A stretch of DNA of 64,000 nt from Clostridium grantii DSM 8605 (GCF_900129965.1 NZ_FQXM01000021.1:1-64000), one strand, 5' to 3'. Counted from the first letter of the stretch, positions 35,296 through 45,293 are shown. Program-made: numbers and translations. The notes: generated from the sequence alone by a model not told the origin.

Positions 35296-36364
35296 ACAAA
35301 AAAGAAATCTTTTAACTTCAAATGAACTAACTTTTTTATTATTTAGTTTTGTCATTGGATCTGGAGTTGTAAAACTACCTAATGTTCTTGTAGAAACAGC
35401 AGGTCAGGATGCATGGATTTCTGTTATAATAGCACTGGTATATCCAATATATGTTGTTTTTATAGCCAGCTATATTATTAATAAACATCCAAAAGAAAAT
35501 ATACTTAGTTTAACTAAAAAATATTTTGGTAGTTTATTAGGGAGTTTATTGAATTTTGTTTTTATGTTGCAATTTTTGCTTTTGACTGTTGCAATTATTT
35601 CGGACTTTATTATTCTAATGAAAACCTATATCGTGGATTTTTTGACGCCATTAAAAATTGGTATTGTTGCAGTTTCTTTAGCGGCTTATGCAGCTCACAA
35701 AGGATTAAAGGTGTTGGCAAAAACAAGTGCATTGATTTCTTATATATTTATAGGTATATTATTACTCGCAATATCAGCTCTACAATATGGTAGCATACTG
35801 AATATACAGCCTGTTTTTGGTTCTGGTTTAATGAATATTTTAAAAACAACCAAAACAACTGCTTATTCTTACTATGGTTGGGAAGCATTACTTTTATTCC
35901 ATCCATTTGTAGAAGATACTAAGTCTATAAAAAAAGCTGCGCTAAAAGCTGTAGCATTATGTGGAGCAGTATATGTGTGGATTGTTTTTATCACTATATT
36001 TTATCTGGGTATAGATATAATCCCTAAAAGTTATTGGTCTTTTATAATGGTTTTTGAAAGTATAAATATACCTATAATTAATAACTTTAGATATATATTT
36101 ATGTTCGTATGGATTATGTTAGCATTAAGACTTATGGCTAACTACTATTTTGCTTTTGCTTTCAATTTAAGCAATTTCACAAAAATAGATATAAAAAAAA
36201 TATGTATACTTATTTATCCAGTTATTCTTTACTTGTCTTTAAAACTTACAGATAGAATATTGAGAGTAAAAATATTTGACTTTGCAATGGTGCCTTTTAT
36301 AATTTTCAATTTAATATTTTTTACAGTAACCGGGCTACTAATATCAATTAAGTATAAATGTTAG
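35288..36364 (+). CDS. gerKB: Spore germination receptor subunit B (GerAB/GerB family permease)
   Basis: This 358-residue membrane protein has about ten helices and the APC-type fold. It starts MDKQKRNLLTSNELTFLLFS with AGGAGG 7 nt upstream, overlapping the gerKA stop. Family features include VIGSGVVKLPNVL near the N-terminus and YSYYGWEALLLFHPFVED in the middle. It binds germinant within the membrane in described receptors. It is clearly distinct in sequence from the orphan copy at 15916-17010. Confidence 0.88.
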   Translation: MDKQKRNLLTSNELTFLLFSFVIGSGVVKLPNVLVETAGQDAWISVIIALVYPIYVVFIASYIINKHPKENILSLTKKYFGSLLGSLLNFVFMLQFLLLTVAIISDFIILMKTYIVDFLTPLKIGIVAVSLAAYAAHKGLKVLAKTSALISYIFIGILLLAISALQYGSILNIQPVFGSGLMNILKTTKTTAYSYYGWEALLLFHPFVEDTKSIKKAALKAVALCGAVYVWIVFITIFYLGIDIIPKSYWSFIMVFESINIPIINNFRYIFMFVWIMLALRLMANYYFAFAFNLSNFTKIDIKKICILIYPVILYLSLKLTDRILRVKIFDFAMVPFIIFNLIFFTVTGLLISIKYKC

Positions 36365-36383
36365 TTAAAGTTGGAGGAAACAT

Positions 36384-37522
36384 ATGTATAAAAAAAATAT
36401 TAATATATTTTATAATTTGCTGAACAAAGAAAAACATATATTTATTTCTATTTTAGTTATATTAATTTACATTTATTTTCGTAGTGGAGTAGATTATTTG
36501 CCTGTTGAGAATCTTGATATTCCTACGGGTATAGGAGTAGATATAATAGGAGGTAATAAAGAATATAGTGTACCTATTTCTTATTATAATTATGGTGAAA
36601 ATCAGCGAATTGGTAGCATAATAAATACAGGTGTAAGTAGTTATTTGACTGGAAGTAGAGAGTCAAGACAACTGATAACAAATAAATCAATGATATTAGG
36701 ACTTGAAAGAGTATATATATTTAGTGAAGCATATTCACAATTTGGTATAAAAAATTTGATAGATACAGAATTTAAAAATTCCAATATAAATGATACAGCT
36801 CTGTTGGCAGTGTGTAATGGTAAGGCTGAAGATATTTTAAAGTATCAGGTGTCTGAATATCCTAGTGCTGCTGACTATATAGAAGGAATGTTGAAACGGT
36901 CTATTGAAGATAACTTCTTTTCAAATAATTATAAAATGATGGATGTTTTTGTGAGAATGGAGGCAGAGGGAAGGAATGTTGTACTACCTTATATTGAAGT
37001 TAAAGATAAAAGATTAAAAATTACTGGAATGGCATTATTTAAAGAAGATAAAATGATTAGAAAAATAGATATAGCTGAAGCAAGAATTATGAATTTGCTT
37101 AGAGAACATAAGGTTAAGGGTATACTTGCAGTACAAGAAACTCCTAAAGAATATATAAGTTTTAAAGTAAAAACAAAGAGAAAAGTTAGGTGTGAAAAGA
37201 AAGAAGATAAATTTATTTTTTATATAGACTTATTGTTATGTGGAAATATTATTGAAAATGAGTTGTATAGTGATATACATGAGAATTCTGAAACCATGAA
37301 ACTATTTCAAACTAAAATGAAAGAAAAAGTAGAAAAACAATGTTTGGATTTTATAACAGAAATGCAAAAAGAATATAATGTTGACTGTCTTGCATTAGGA
37401 AGAGTAGCTGCAGCCAAATATGGAAGACATCAGAAGTGAATTGGGACGAAGTAGTTTCTAATTCTGACATAATCGTTAATGTTGACATTAAAGTGGAGAA
37501 TATGGGAAGAGGAGAATATTAA
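36384..37522 (+). pseudogene. gerKC: Spore germination subunit C (GerC family), frameshifted near the end, no lipobox
   Basis: From ATG 36384 the Ger(x)C family is clear: DIPTGIGVDIIGG, NQRIGSIINTG, a middle KAEDILKYQVSEYPSAADYI and KQCLDFITEMQKEYNVDCLA. The frame stops at 37439, but the expected C-terminus IWKTSEVNWDEVVSNSDIIV and VNVDIKVEN continues in the +2 frame to TAA 37522. So a small indel near 37420 cost about 30 residues or is a sequence error. The N-terminus has a membrane helix but no Cys, so this subunit would be anchored by the helix rather than by lipid, unlike classic GerC. It could still function truncated. Confidence 0.75.
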
Positions 37523-37588
37523 GAAATATAAAGCAGGATAGCCGTGACTACATTGCAAGTATCAAAGGTTTTATATGCATGATATAGT

Positions 37589-37629
37589 AAAAAGTAGATG
37601 GATTTATATAAAATCCACCTACTTTTTTT
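37589..37629 (+). terminator. Terminator after the ger cluster
   Basis: AAAAAGTAGATGGATTT pairs with AAATCCACCTACTTTTT around a 5-nt loop, ending in T residues. The A run makes it usable from both sides, and the minus-strand gene ends just beyond. Confidence 0.8.
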
Positions 37630-37667
37630 CATTAAGAAATGGCGATGAAGCTGTTGCAATGGTGAAA

Positions 37668-39455
37668 CTATATAGACTTGTTACTTTCATTTACAATTTT
37701 CATTACCATCTCAAATCTATTAAAAGGTGTTATAAAATAAAGACCATCCACATGAGGTTTTATTTTATTAGCTATTTCCACAGCTAAATTTACCCCAACA
37801 GCTTCGGCTTCTTCTTTAGTCATATTTATATGGAATCTATCTAGATAAACATCTGGTATAGAAATTCCAGGAACTTCGTTATTCAAAAATTGAGCATTTT
37901 TATATGTAACAATAGGCATTATGCCTGCTAGAATTTTTACATCATGCTCTTTTTTTAGCTTTATAAGATATTCAATTGATGCATCATCATAAAGAGGTTG
38001 AGTAAGAAAAAAGGTAGCACCTTTATCTATTTTCTTTATCATTCTAGATACTTCAGCATCTTTGTTTATCACATTTAAATTAAGAGCACCACATGAAGTT
38101 ATTTCATCTTTTTCAAAAGTACCTTTATTCATTTCAGAAATAAGCTCCATTAATTTAATAGAGTTTAAATTAAAAACACTTTTTGTGGAGTGTTTATCTA
38201 CGTCGGCCACAGGGTCACCAGTAACCGCCAAGATATTTCTGATTCCCTCTATATGAGTAGCCAGCAATCCGGAGCGAAGAGCATTTATATTTTTATCTCT
38301 ACAACAAATATGGGGCATAGTATCTATTCCGATTTCTCTTTTGATTTTTGCAGCAATCATAAGAGAATCTACTCTTGCAATAGCTCTAGGAGAATCTGCA
38401 ACAGTTACCAAATCCACATTATTATCTTTACAAACCTGTGCTCCATGCATAATCTTTTCTATAGAAGTATCATAAGGAGGATCAAGTTCCACTGCAATAA
38501 CAAATTCATTTTTTTCTAATTTATTTAAGAAAGCATTATCTTTTTTAGTAATTAATGAAGTTTTTATTGAATCATCATGAAAAAAATGAGAATCATCAGC
38601 AGTATTTTTATTCAAGGATTCCGATAACTTTTTTATATGAGAGGGCGTTGTACCACAACAACCTCCTATAATTTTAGCACCCAACTTTTTTACATCAAAC
38701 ATTATCTCACTAAAATATTCTGGATTGTTAACATAAATAGTTCTTTCATTAACTAATTCAGGATAACCAGCATTAGGCAGTACAGAAACAATATCACTGA
38801 ATATATTTAATTTCTTTAGATGTTTGTATAAATGAGTGGGACCAGAACCACAATTAAATCCGTAAGCATCTATATAAGTTATTGATTTTACTTCTTCCAC
38901 AAAAGTGTTTATGCTAATTCCTTTTCTTGAAAGACCATTTAATCTGATCGCAAATTGAGTTAGTATAAAAACAGTAGAATCTTTTTCTTTTATATACTCT
39001 GAAATTTCCTTCAAATATTCTAAACTGCTAAAAGTTTCAAACACAAAAATCTTAGCACCTAGATTTAGAAAAGTATCCACTATAAATTTATATTCATTTA
39101 AAATATCTAGATCAGAATCTTCAACCTGATTTTTAGGAATAGGGCCAATACTAGCACCTATAAAAACAGAAGTGTTTTTAGTAGCAACTTCAGCAATTTT
39201 ATAACCTTTTTCAATAACTTCGGATACCTTTTCTCTTGAAACTTCTAAGGAAACAGAGTTAGCAGAAAAAGTATTGGTTCTAATTAATTTAGCACCTGCT
39301 TTTATATAATCTTGGTGTATTTTTTCTATGATTTCTGGGTTGTTAATATTAGCAAATTCGCATAAAGACGAATAATCTTTAGTTAATTCTGAATAATAAG
39401 TACCCATGGCTCCATCGGTAATTAAAACATTATTTTTTAAATATTCCTTAAGCAT
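37668..39455 (-). CDS. Bifunctional homocysteine S-methyltransferase / methylenetetrahydrofolate reductase
   Basis: This 595-residue fusion links methionine and folate metabolism. The N-terminal half is a Pcmt/BhmT-like homocysteine methyltransferase: LITDGAMGTYYSELT, zinc ligands in GFNCGSGP and IIGGCCGTTPSHI. The C-terminal half (from about residue 310) is a MetF-type reductase with AVELDPPYDTS, NILAVTGDP and FFLTQPLYD. It would use methylene-THF to make methyl-THF and pass methyl groups to homocysteine. The architecture matches B. subtilis YitJ. No riboswitch is visible in the 50-bp leader, since ppnP lies directly upstream on the same strand. Confidence 0.88.
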   Translation of the reverse strand: MLKEYLKNNVLITDGAMGTYYSELTKDYSSLCEFANINNPEIIEKIHQDYIKAGAKLIRTNTFSANSVSLEVSREKVSEVIEKGYKIAEVATKNTSVFIGASIGPIPKNQVEDSDLDILNEYKFIVDTFLNLGAKIFVFETFSSLEYLKEISEYIKEKDSTVFILTQFAIRLNGLSRKGISINTFVEEVKSITYIDAYGFNCGSGPTHLYKHLKKLNIFSDIVSVLPNAGYPELVNERTIYVNNPEYFSEIMFDVKKLGAKIIGGCCGTTPSHIKKLSESLNKNTADDSHFFHDDSIKTSLITKKDNAFLNKLEKNEFVIAVELDPPYDTSIEKIMHGAQVCKDNNVDLVTVADSPRAIARVDSLMIAAKIKREIGIDTMPHICCRDKNINALRSGLLATHIEGIRNILAVTGDPVADVDKHSTKSVFNLNSIKLMELISEMNKGTFEKDEITSCGALNLNVINKDAEVSRMIKKIDKGATFFLTQPLYDDASIEYLIKLKKEHDVKILAGIMPIVTYKNAQFLNNEVPGISIPDVYLDRFHINMTKEEAEAVGVNLAVEIANKIKPHVDGLYFITPFNRFEMVMKIVNESNKSI

Positions 39456-39507
39456 AGTTTTCTGTCTCCTTTCAAAATAAACTCCCCAAAATTTGTTTTG
39501 AAAATTA

Positions 39508-39825
39508 TTACTCTTTTATGTATGAACAACAATAATCTGTAGTTTCTTTAACTATTAATTTAAAACTAGAATTTGCAGGTACTTCAAATTCACTACCCCC
39601 AGTGAAATTCACCCACTCATCATTTCCAGGCAATTTCACATCTAAATTCCCAGCAGTAATCTCCATTAATTCTTTAAGTTCTGTACCAAATTCATATTCT
39701 CCAGGTAACATAATTCCTAAAGTTTTCTTTTCTCCATTATGGAATAAAACTACTCTGCTTGTAACTTTGCCCTCAAAGTAAATATTCGCTTTCTTTACAA
39801 TCGATACATTTTCAAAATTCCCCAT
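39508..39825 (-). CDS. ppnP: Pyrimidine/purine nucleoside phosphorylase (DUF1255)
   Basis: This 105-residue cupin-fold enzyme covers the whole family: ENVSIVKKANIYFEGKV, SRVVLFHNGEKKTLGIMLPG, YEFGTELKELMEITAG and FEVPANSSFKLIV. PpnP performs phosphorolysis of diverse nucleosides. It starts ATG with GGAGGAAAT upstream, is transcribed in the same direction as the methyltransferase/reductase gene and ends 52 bp before it. Confidence 0.9.
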   Translation of the reverse strand: MGNFENVSIVKKANIYFEGKVTSRVVLFHNGEKKTLGIMLPGEYEFGTELKELMEITAGNLDVKLPGNDEWVNFTGGSEFEVPANSSFKLIVKETTDYCCSYIKE

Positions 39826-39912
39826 TTTATTTCCTCCCTATTGATGATTAATATTATAATTATACATATTAATGGGGGAATATTCAATAAAATCTATTGC
39901 AAAAATAGATAC

Positions 39913-40061
39913 TATAGACAAACCATACGTAAACTTAATTTATTCATGTCAAAAATCTCCACGTTTCAAGGAATTTTGGACAAGTATAAATTTATAGTTG
40001 AAGTGGTTTGTCTATAGGGATCCCACTGTGAAACTTAATTTATAGTTGAAGTGGTATGTCT
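39913..40061. mobile_element. MITE, variant copy plus partial second copy
   Basis: A complete element with ends TATAGACAAACCA and TGGTTTGTCTATA spans 39913-40014. Its interior shares AACTTAATTTAT and ACAAGTATAAATT with the TATAGGGA-type copies. It is fused to a partial TATAGGGATCCCACTGTGAA copy (about 40011-40061) that reaches the end of the histidine kinase gene. Nested insertion or recombination between two subtypes would explain this. Confidence 0.65.
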
Positions 40062-41915
40062 CTAATAATAAATGTCCGAAAACTCAATATTGATTTTCTC
40101 CACATATAGTTCACTATCTATCTCCCGATACTTATGAGAGCTTTCTTCAGACGCTACTAAATTTACAGGAATTTCAACAATGAATTCAGAACCTTCATTA
40201 CTACCACTTATTAAGTGTATAGAACCACCATGCATTTCTACTAAAGATTTAACTAAAGTAAGACCGATTCCACTACCTTCCTTTTTTCTGGTTAATAAGG
40301 AATCAACTTGAGCAAATCTTTCAAAGATGATTTTTTGTTTATCTTCTGGTATACCGATACCAGTATCTTTTACTGATATAACAATACTTTGATTTTTATC
40401 AAAAATACTAACTTGAATTATATCATTGGCATTTGTAAATTTTATTGCATTAGATATAAGATTTAGAATGATTCTCTCCATAGCATCGGGATCAAAGGCC
40501 ATTATTTTCTCTTCTATTTCTGTATCGAAAATAATTTCTTTTGATTGACTTTCTATGTAATTTACAGTCGATAAAGTTATATTCTCGACTACTTCTACAA
40601 TATTTCTATTTTGAAAATTTAAATCTATAAAACCTGAATCAATTTTAGTAATGTCAATTATATTATTTACTAATCTTAAAAGTCTATAACTATTTTGTTT
40701 AAAAATCTTTATGTATTTGTCTACTTTGGCATTGTTTAGAGAGTTGTTATTATTGTGTAATTCCATTAATTGTGTGGTTGAGAATATTAGATTCAAAGGT
40801 GTTTTTAGTTCGTGAGATATATTTGAGAAAAAAATAGACTTTTCCTTATCTCGTTCAACAGATGCTTCTAACATTCCTTTATTTTCTCTAATTAATGTGT
40901 TAAAACTATTTGATAGCAAAGATATTTCATCGTTTGTATCAATATCGGATTGCACAGATAAATCTCCTTCTGTTGCAATTTCAATATAATCTTTTAATTT
41001 ATTAATAGGTTTTATTATTAAATTTATATGATAGTATAATAATAGGGTTATAATAAGTATAAAAACAATTGATGCTATGATGATTATTTCTTTTAATTTT
41101 AACAAAGATAATGTCATATCACTATAAATAACAGAAATTGCCAAACTGAAGTCTACTGTTTTTAACGGCTTGTAGGATACAAACTTTTTCTCGTTTTTGT
41201 ATAAATAATATTCTGTACCTTCTTCACCTTGTTTCATTTTAGCAACAAAATTAACTAATGTAGGATCTTGATTAAGTACATAGTCATATGTGTATAGAAT
41301 CTTCTTGTCAGGGTGAGCTATCATTAATCCCGTAGAATCCATCATATATGCATATCCGTTATTTGCGTATTTTTCTTCATTTATTAAATCTGTTATGTAA
41401 GAAAGTTTTACTGTACCGCCTATTAACCCTTTTACTTCACCATTTTCATCCTTTATAGGAGCAGAAATCACTATAATCGGATTATTGCTAGATTTAGATA
41501 GTATTGGATGAGACACTGTGGTATTACCTTTCATGGTTTCTTTAAAATAGTCTCTATCTGCAATATTTCCAGAAACCCCGCCTGTAGTTAAGAAATTACC
41601 ATCTAAGTCGCTCAATAAAATTGATTCAAACTCTGAAAAGAATTTTGCGTTAGAGGACACGTATTCCTTTAGTTTTTCATAATCTAAATTACTTACTGAG
41701 TCCAAAGATGAAAGCAAATTCATTGTTTCTTTCCATCTTTCAAAATCGCAGTCTATTTCAATAACTAGTTTATCAATTTTTTCTTCTGATAACTTTTGAT
41801 AGTGACTAATGATTAATCTTTCAAAATAATTAAAAGTAATTACGGAAAAGCAAAACACGCCCAATGATGTAAGAAAAATTACTGGAAATATAATTTTCTT
41901 TTTTAAACTCTTCAT
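40062..41915 (-). CDS. Sensor histidine kinase with extracellular Cache domain
   Basis: This 617-residue membrane kinase has an N-terminal membrane helix (IIFPVIFLTSLGVFCFSVIT) and an extracellular dCache domain (about 35-265) with NIADRDYFKETMKGN and GYAYMMDSTGLMIAHPD. A second helix (about 275-300), a HAMP segment and the HisKA box SNISHELKTPLN (about 365-376) follow. The HATPase domain has NLISNAIKFTN, VKDTGIGIPEDK and GSGIGLTLVKSL. No response regulator is adjacent, as is common for clostridial orphan kinases that feed Spo0A. That target is inference. Confidence 0.88.
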   Translation of the reverse strand: MKSLKKKIIFPVIFLTSLGVFCFSVITFNYFERLIISHYQKLSEEKIDKLVIEIDCDFERWKETMNLLSSLDSVSNLDYEKLKEYVSSNAKFFSEFESILLSDLDGNFLTTGGVSGNIADRDYFKETMKGNTTVSHPILSKSSNNPIIVISAPIKDENGEVKGLIGGTVKLSYITDLINEEKYANNGYAYMMDSTGLMIAHPDKKILYTYDYVLNQDPTLVNFVAKMKQGEEGTEYYLYKNEKKFVSYKPLKTVDFSLAISVIYSDMTLSLLKLKEIIIIASIVFILIITLLLYYHINLIIKPINKLKDYIEIATEGDLSVQSDIDTNDEISLLSNSFNTLIRENKGMLEASVERDKEKSIFFSNISHELKTPLNLIFSTTQLMELHNNNNSLNNAKVDKYIKIFKQNSYRLLRLVNNIIDITKIDSGFIDLNFQNRNIVEVVENITLSTVNYIESQSKEIIFDTEIEEKIMAFDPDAMERIILNLISNAIKFTNANDIIQVSIFDKNQSIVISVKDTGIGIPEDKQKIIFERFAQVDSLLTRKKEGSGIGLTLVKSLVEMHGGSIHLISGSNEGSEFIVEIPVNLVASEESSHKYREIDSELYVEKINIEFSDIYY

Positions 41916-42121
41916 AATGTCACCACTCAGTTCTATATAAATAAGATTAGATTCCTTTCATATTATACAGCCACTTATTTCTTATGTAAACTTTATTTTA
42001 ATATATTAACAAGCTGAATCTAAAGGCGAATAACTACCTTTGGGCTAAAAAAATGTTTTTGGTGTAACAAAATTAGCTTTTGTAAAATATCTTAATATTA
42101 GAGTGCTACAGGAGGTAAATA
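41916..42121. other. Divergent intergenic region
   Basis: AT-rich spacer between the minus-strand kinase and the plus-strand redox genes. GGAGGTAAATA at its end is the ribosome site of the latter. No operator is recognised. Confidence 0.35.
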
Positions 42122-43104
42122 ATGAAATATGAAATTATAGATTGTATAGACTCTGGTACAGAATATTGACCTTGCAAACTAGCAGAAACTGGAGATTGTA
42201 TTCTTTGTTCTCAACTTTCAGGTAAGTGTTTTTGTGATTGCACAAATTGGAAGGGAACTTGTATTTATCAAGAGTATTTTTGGAATGGTGAAAAAGCAAA
42301 AGAAGGCAGAAAAACCTATCGATGTAATATAATCAAGAAAAAGCTTTTATTCAAAGATGTTATATTATTAACAATTCTTCTTCCGCATAATATTGTAAGA
42401 GATCTACTGCCACCAGGTAGTTTTGTGTTTTTAAGAAATCCGAGTTGTGATATTTTACACAATGTACCAATTTCAATAATGGAATCAGATATCACAGAAA
42501 ATACTATAACGGTAGCTATTGAAATAAAAGGAGTAAAAACTAAGAAAATAGATGAGCTAGTAGAAGGTGAAAATATTATGGTAAAAGCACCATTTTGGAA
42601 TGGTGATTTTGGATTAAAACATATTATTGAAAAAAAAGAAGGAACCTCGTTATAATAGCAAGAGCAATTGGGCAAGCACCTATGATTCCTGTAATGAAAA
42701 AGCTTTATTCTAATGGAAATAAAATTATAGTGGTGATTGATAAAGCAAATTATGATGAAGTATTTGTAGAAAAATATCTTAATGAGTGTAATGCAGAAGT
42801 TATTTTGTGTAACACTTTTCAAAATGGAGAAATAAGTGAAGAGTTAAAAAATATAATAGATGCAAAGATCCAAGAGTACGATATTAATCTCATCCATGTA
42901 TCAGCAGCAGATATTTTAATTGTTAAGACCATGGATTATATAGCAGGAAGAGTTCCGCTTAGTTGTTCAAATAATGCAAAAATGAGTTGTGGTGAAGGGA
43001 TTTGCGGTGCATGTACTGCCAGATTTAAAGGGCATAAAGTAAAAAGACTTTGTAAACTTCAAACTGATCCTGAATTTATATTTGAAGGGAGAAGATTTAT
43101 ATGA
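42122..43104 (+). pseudogene. FAD/NAD-binding electron-transfer protein (PyrK-like), in-frame UGA and frameshift
   Basis: The gene begins ATG 42122 with GGAGGTAAATA upstream. Codon 16 is TGA (42167-42169) in SGTEY-stop-PCKLAETG, inside a Cys-rich N-terminus (GDCILCSQLSGKCFCDCTNW). The frame then runs LLPHNIVRDLLPPGSFVFL to a TAA at 42655. After a +1/-2 shift near 42648 it continues IIARAIGQAPMIPVMKKLY to GEGICGACTARFKGHKV, a PyrK-type iron-sulfur ligand region, and ends 43104. It overlaps the FAD oxidoreductase by 4 bp. Either selenocysteine or a Cys-to-stop mutation explains the TGA; the frameshift favours decay. Confidence 0.7.
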
Positions 43105-44378
43105 AAGTTGTTATTATTGGAGCAGGTTGGGCAGGTTGTGCAGCGGCTATTTCAGCTAAAAAAGCGGGTGCAGATGTTGCATTATATGAAAAAACTGATA
43201 TGCTTCTAGGGCTTGGAAATGTAGGCGGCATAATGAGGAATAACGGAAGATATACTGCTGCAGAAGAACTTATAGAGCTTGGGGCAGGGGATTTAATTAA
43301 TATAACAGATGAAAACTCTAGACATAAAAATATTGCATTTCCGGGACATGAACATGCTTGGCTTTACGATGTAAATATTATAGAAGCAGAAGTTAGAAAT
43401 CATTTGAAGTCCCTAGGGATTGAAATGCATTTTATGAAAAGAGCAATAGATATAAAAAATGAAAATGGAAATATCAAAGGTGTTTATTTTGCAGAAGGAG
43501 AGTATGTTGAATGTGATTCGATAATAGAAACCACTGGTTCCACTGGACCTATGGGGAATTGTTTGAGATATGGCAACGGTTGTTCAATGTGTGTTTTGAG
43601 ATGTCCAGCTTTTGGACCTAGAGTGAGTTTAAGTTCTAGGGCAGGAGTAATGGATCTTCAAGCAGAAAGGGACAAAGATAGTTTAGGGGCAATTAGTGGA
43701 AGTTGTAAGCTTTGCAAAGACAGTTTAGATAAATTTATTGTTGAGGAATTAGAAAAAACAGGAGTTTATATAGCAAAACTCCCACCAGAGGATGTTAATT
43801 TAGAGAAACTAAAAGGAAAAGTTTGTCAACAGTATGCTTTGAAAGAATTTGCAGAGAATCTTATTTTACTTGATACTGGTCATGTTAAGTTGATGACTAC
43901 TTATTATCCTTTAGAAAAATTAAGAACCATTAAAGGCTTCGAAAGAGCAAAATATATTGACCCTTATGCAGGGGGGAAAGGTAACTCTATTAGATATCTT
44001 TCTGTAGCGCCTAGAACTGATGATATGAAGGTAAAAGGTGTTAAAAATATGTTTTGCGCGGGAGAGAAATCTGGTTTGTTTGTAGGGCATACAGAGGCAA
44101 TTTGTACAGGCGCTTTAGCGGGGCATAATGCGGTAAGATATAATTTAGGAATGCCTTTATTAGTACTACCTAAAGCTATAGCTATTGGAGATATAATTGC
44201 TTATGCAAATTATAAAATGATGACTCCAGAAGGCAGAAGAACTAGATATACTTTTGCAGGATCAGAGTATTTTAATAGAATGAAGAAATTAAATTTATAT
44301 ACTATAGATAGTGATGAAATTGCTAAGAAAATAGATAAATGGAATTTGAGCGGAGTTTTTGAGGAACAATTGATTTAG
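43101..44378 (+). CDS. FAD-dependent oxidoreductase of the GidA/TrmFO-like group
   Basis: This 425-residue flavoprotein has the dinucleotide fold MKVVIIGAGWAGCAAAISAK and ALYEKTDMLLGLGNVGG, and the C-terminal FAD motif NMFCAGEKSGLFVGHTEAI. A Cys-rich insertion (GNGCSMCVLRCPAFGPR and SCKLCKDS, about residues 150-205) could hold an iron-sulfur or disulfide centre. It overlaps the upstream electron-transfer gene (ATGA), implying that the two work together. Possible roles are tRNA-type or small-molecule reductions; none can be fixed. If the upstream gene is really dead, this protein has lost its partner. Confidence 0.75.
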   Translation: MKVVIIGAGWAGCAAAISAKKAGADVALYEKTDMLLGLGNVGGIMRNNGRYTAAEELIELGAGDLINITDENSRHKNIAFPGHEHAWLYDVNIIEAEVRNHLKSLGIEMHFMKRAIDIKNENGNIKGVYFAEGEYVECDSIIETTGSTGPMGNCLRYGNGCSMCVLRCPAFGPRVSLSSRAGVMDLQAERDKDSLGAISGSCKLCKDSLDKFIVEELEKTGVYIAKLPPEDVNLEKLKGKVCQQYALKEFAENLILLDTGHVKLMTTYYPLEKLRTIKGFERAKYIDPYAGGKGNSIRYLSVAPRTDDMKVKGVKNMFCAGEKSGLFVGHTEAICTGALAGHNAVRYNLGMPLLVLPKAIAIGDIIAYANYKMMTPEGRRTRYTFAGSEYFNRMKKLNLYTIDSDEIAKKIDKWNLSGVFEEQLI

Positions 44379-44423
44379 AAGAGAAAATGCTAACATCTGT
44401 TATCACAATAGGTATACTCAATC

Positions 44424-44457
44424 AAAAAAGGTGAGATTAATCCACTCATCTTTTTTT
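44424..44457 (+). terminator. Terminator after the redox pair
   Basis: AAAAAAGGTGAG and CTCATCTTTTTTT form a stem with one mismatch and a 9-nt loop. Confidence 0.7.
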
Positions 44458-44619
44458 GTTGTGTTTAAATTAATATTTAATTATTAATAATCAAAAAAAA
44501 TTGAAATATTTTTTCAAAAAAGAGTTTATAACTTGTATATACAATGTAATACATTTTGTGAGGATTTAATTGTAAAATATAAATTATTAAAATTAAATTC
44601 GAGAAAGAGGGGGAAATGA

Positions 44620-45293
44620 ATGGCTACAGTTAAATGGATTAAACTTTCTATAGAATTGTTTGATGATGAAAAGATTGATTTTATACAAAGCTTGCCCGAA
44701 GGAGATTCAATACTTGTTATTTGGGTTAGATTACTTGTTTTAGCTGGTAAATGTAATGATGATGGATACATCTATCTTACCGAAGAAATTCCTTATACAG
44801 AGGACACTTTAGCTTTTAAATTTAGAAAACAAACTAACATTGTTAAATTGGCACTAGAAACTTTTCAAAGGTTAAATATGATTAGCGTTGATGTAAAAGG
44901 GATACAGTTATGTAATTGGAGTAAATATCAGAACCTTGAAGGTATGCAAAAAATCAAGGAGCAAACAAGGAAAAGAGTTGCTAAACATAGACAAAAGAAA
45001 AATGAAATAGAAGCTCCCGCAAAAGAGGAAACTTGTTGTAACGTTACAAGTAACGTTACTGAAACGTTAAATAACGCTCCTAGAGAGAAGAGAGAAGAGA
45101 GAAGAGAGAAGAAAGAAGAAAGAAGATATAGATAAAGAAGAAGAGAAAAGAAAAGAAGAAGAGAGAGAAAAAGATATAGATAAAGAAAAAGATATAGGTA
45201 AAGATGTAGAAAAAGATATAGATAAAGAAAGAGAAAAAATAAAAGAAGAAAATAATTCAATGTGGTTTAATGATTTTTCTCTTGAATTATTGA
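44620..45293 (+). pseudogene. Phage replisome organizer, frameshifted in a heptamer repeat and cut by an IS
   Basis: ATG 44620 begins MATVKWIKLSIELFDDEKID, the phage replisome organizer N-terminal domain (Rep_Org_N, about residues 1-125). This winged-helix domain starts phage replication. From 45086 a run of six heptamers (AGAAGAG-like) is reached. The frame stops at 45135, but the +1 frame continues as a charged KDIDKEKDIGKDVEKDID linker to 45293, where an IS256-family left end begins. The DnaC-like or C-terminal domain is thus lost. It is the only clear prophage replication gene here. Confidence 0.75.
45086..45127 (+). repeat. Heptanucleotide tandem repeat in the replisome organizer gene
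   Basis: Six consecutive 7-mers are AGAAGAG (three), AGAAGAA (two) and AGAAGAT. A unit of seven is not a multiple of three, so gain or loss of one unit changes the reading frame of everything downstream. Confidence 0.8.

Noticed and set aside
39456..39507. SAM riboswitch before the methyltransferase/reductase gene
   Set aside because: Only 52 bp separate it from ppnP on the same strand, too short for an S-box, and no S-box motif is seen.
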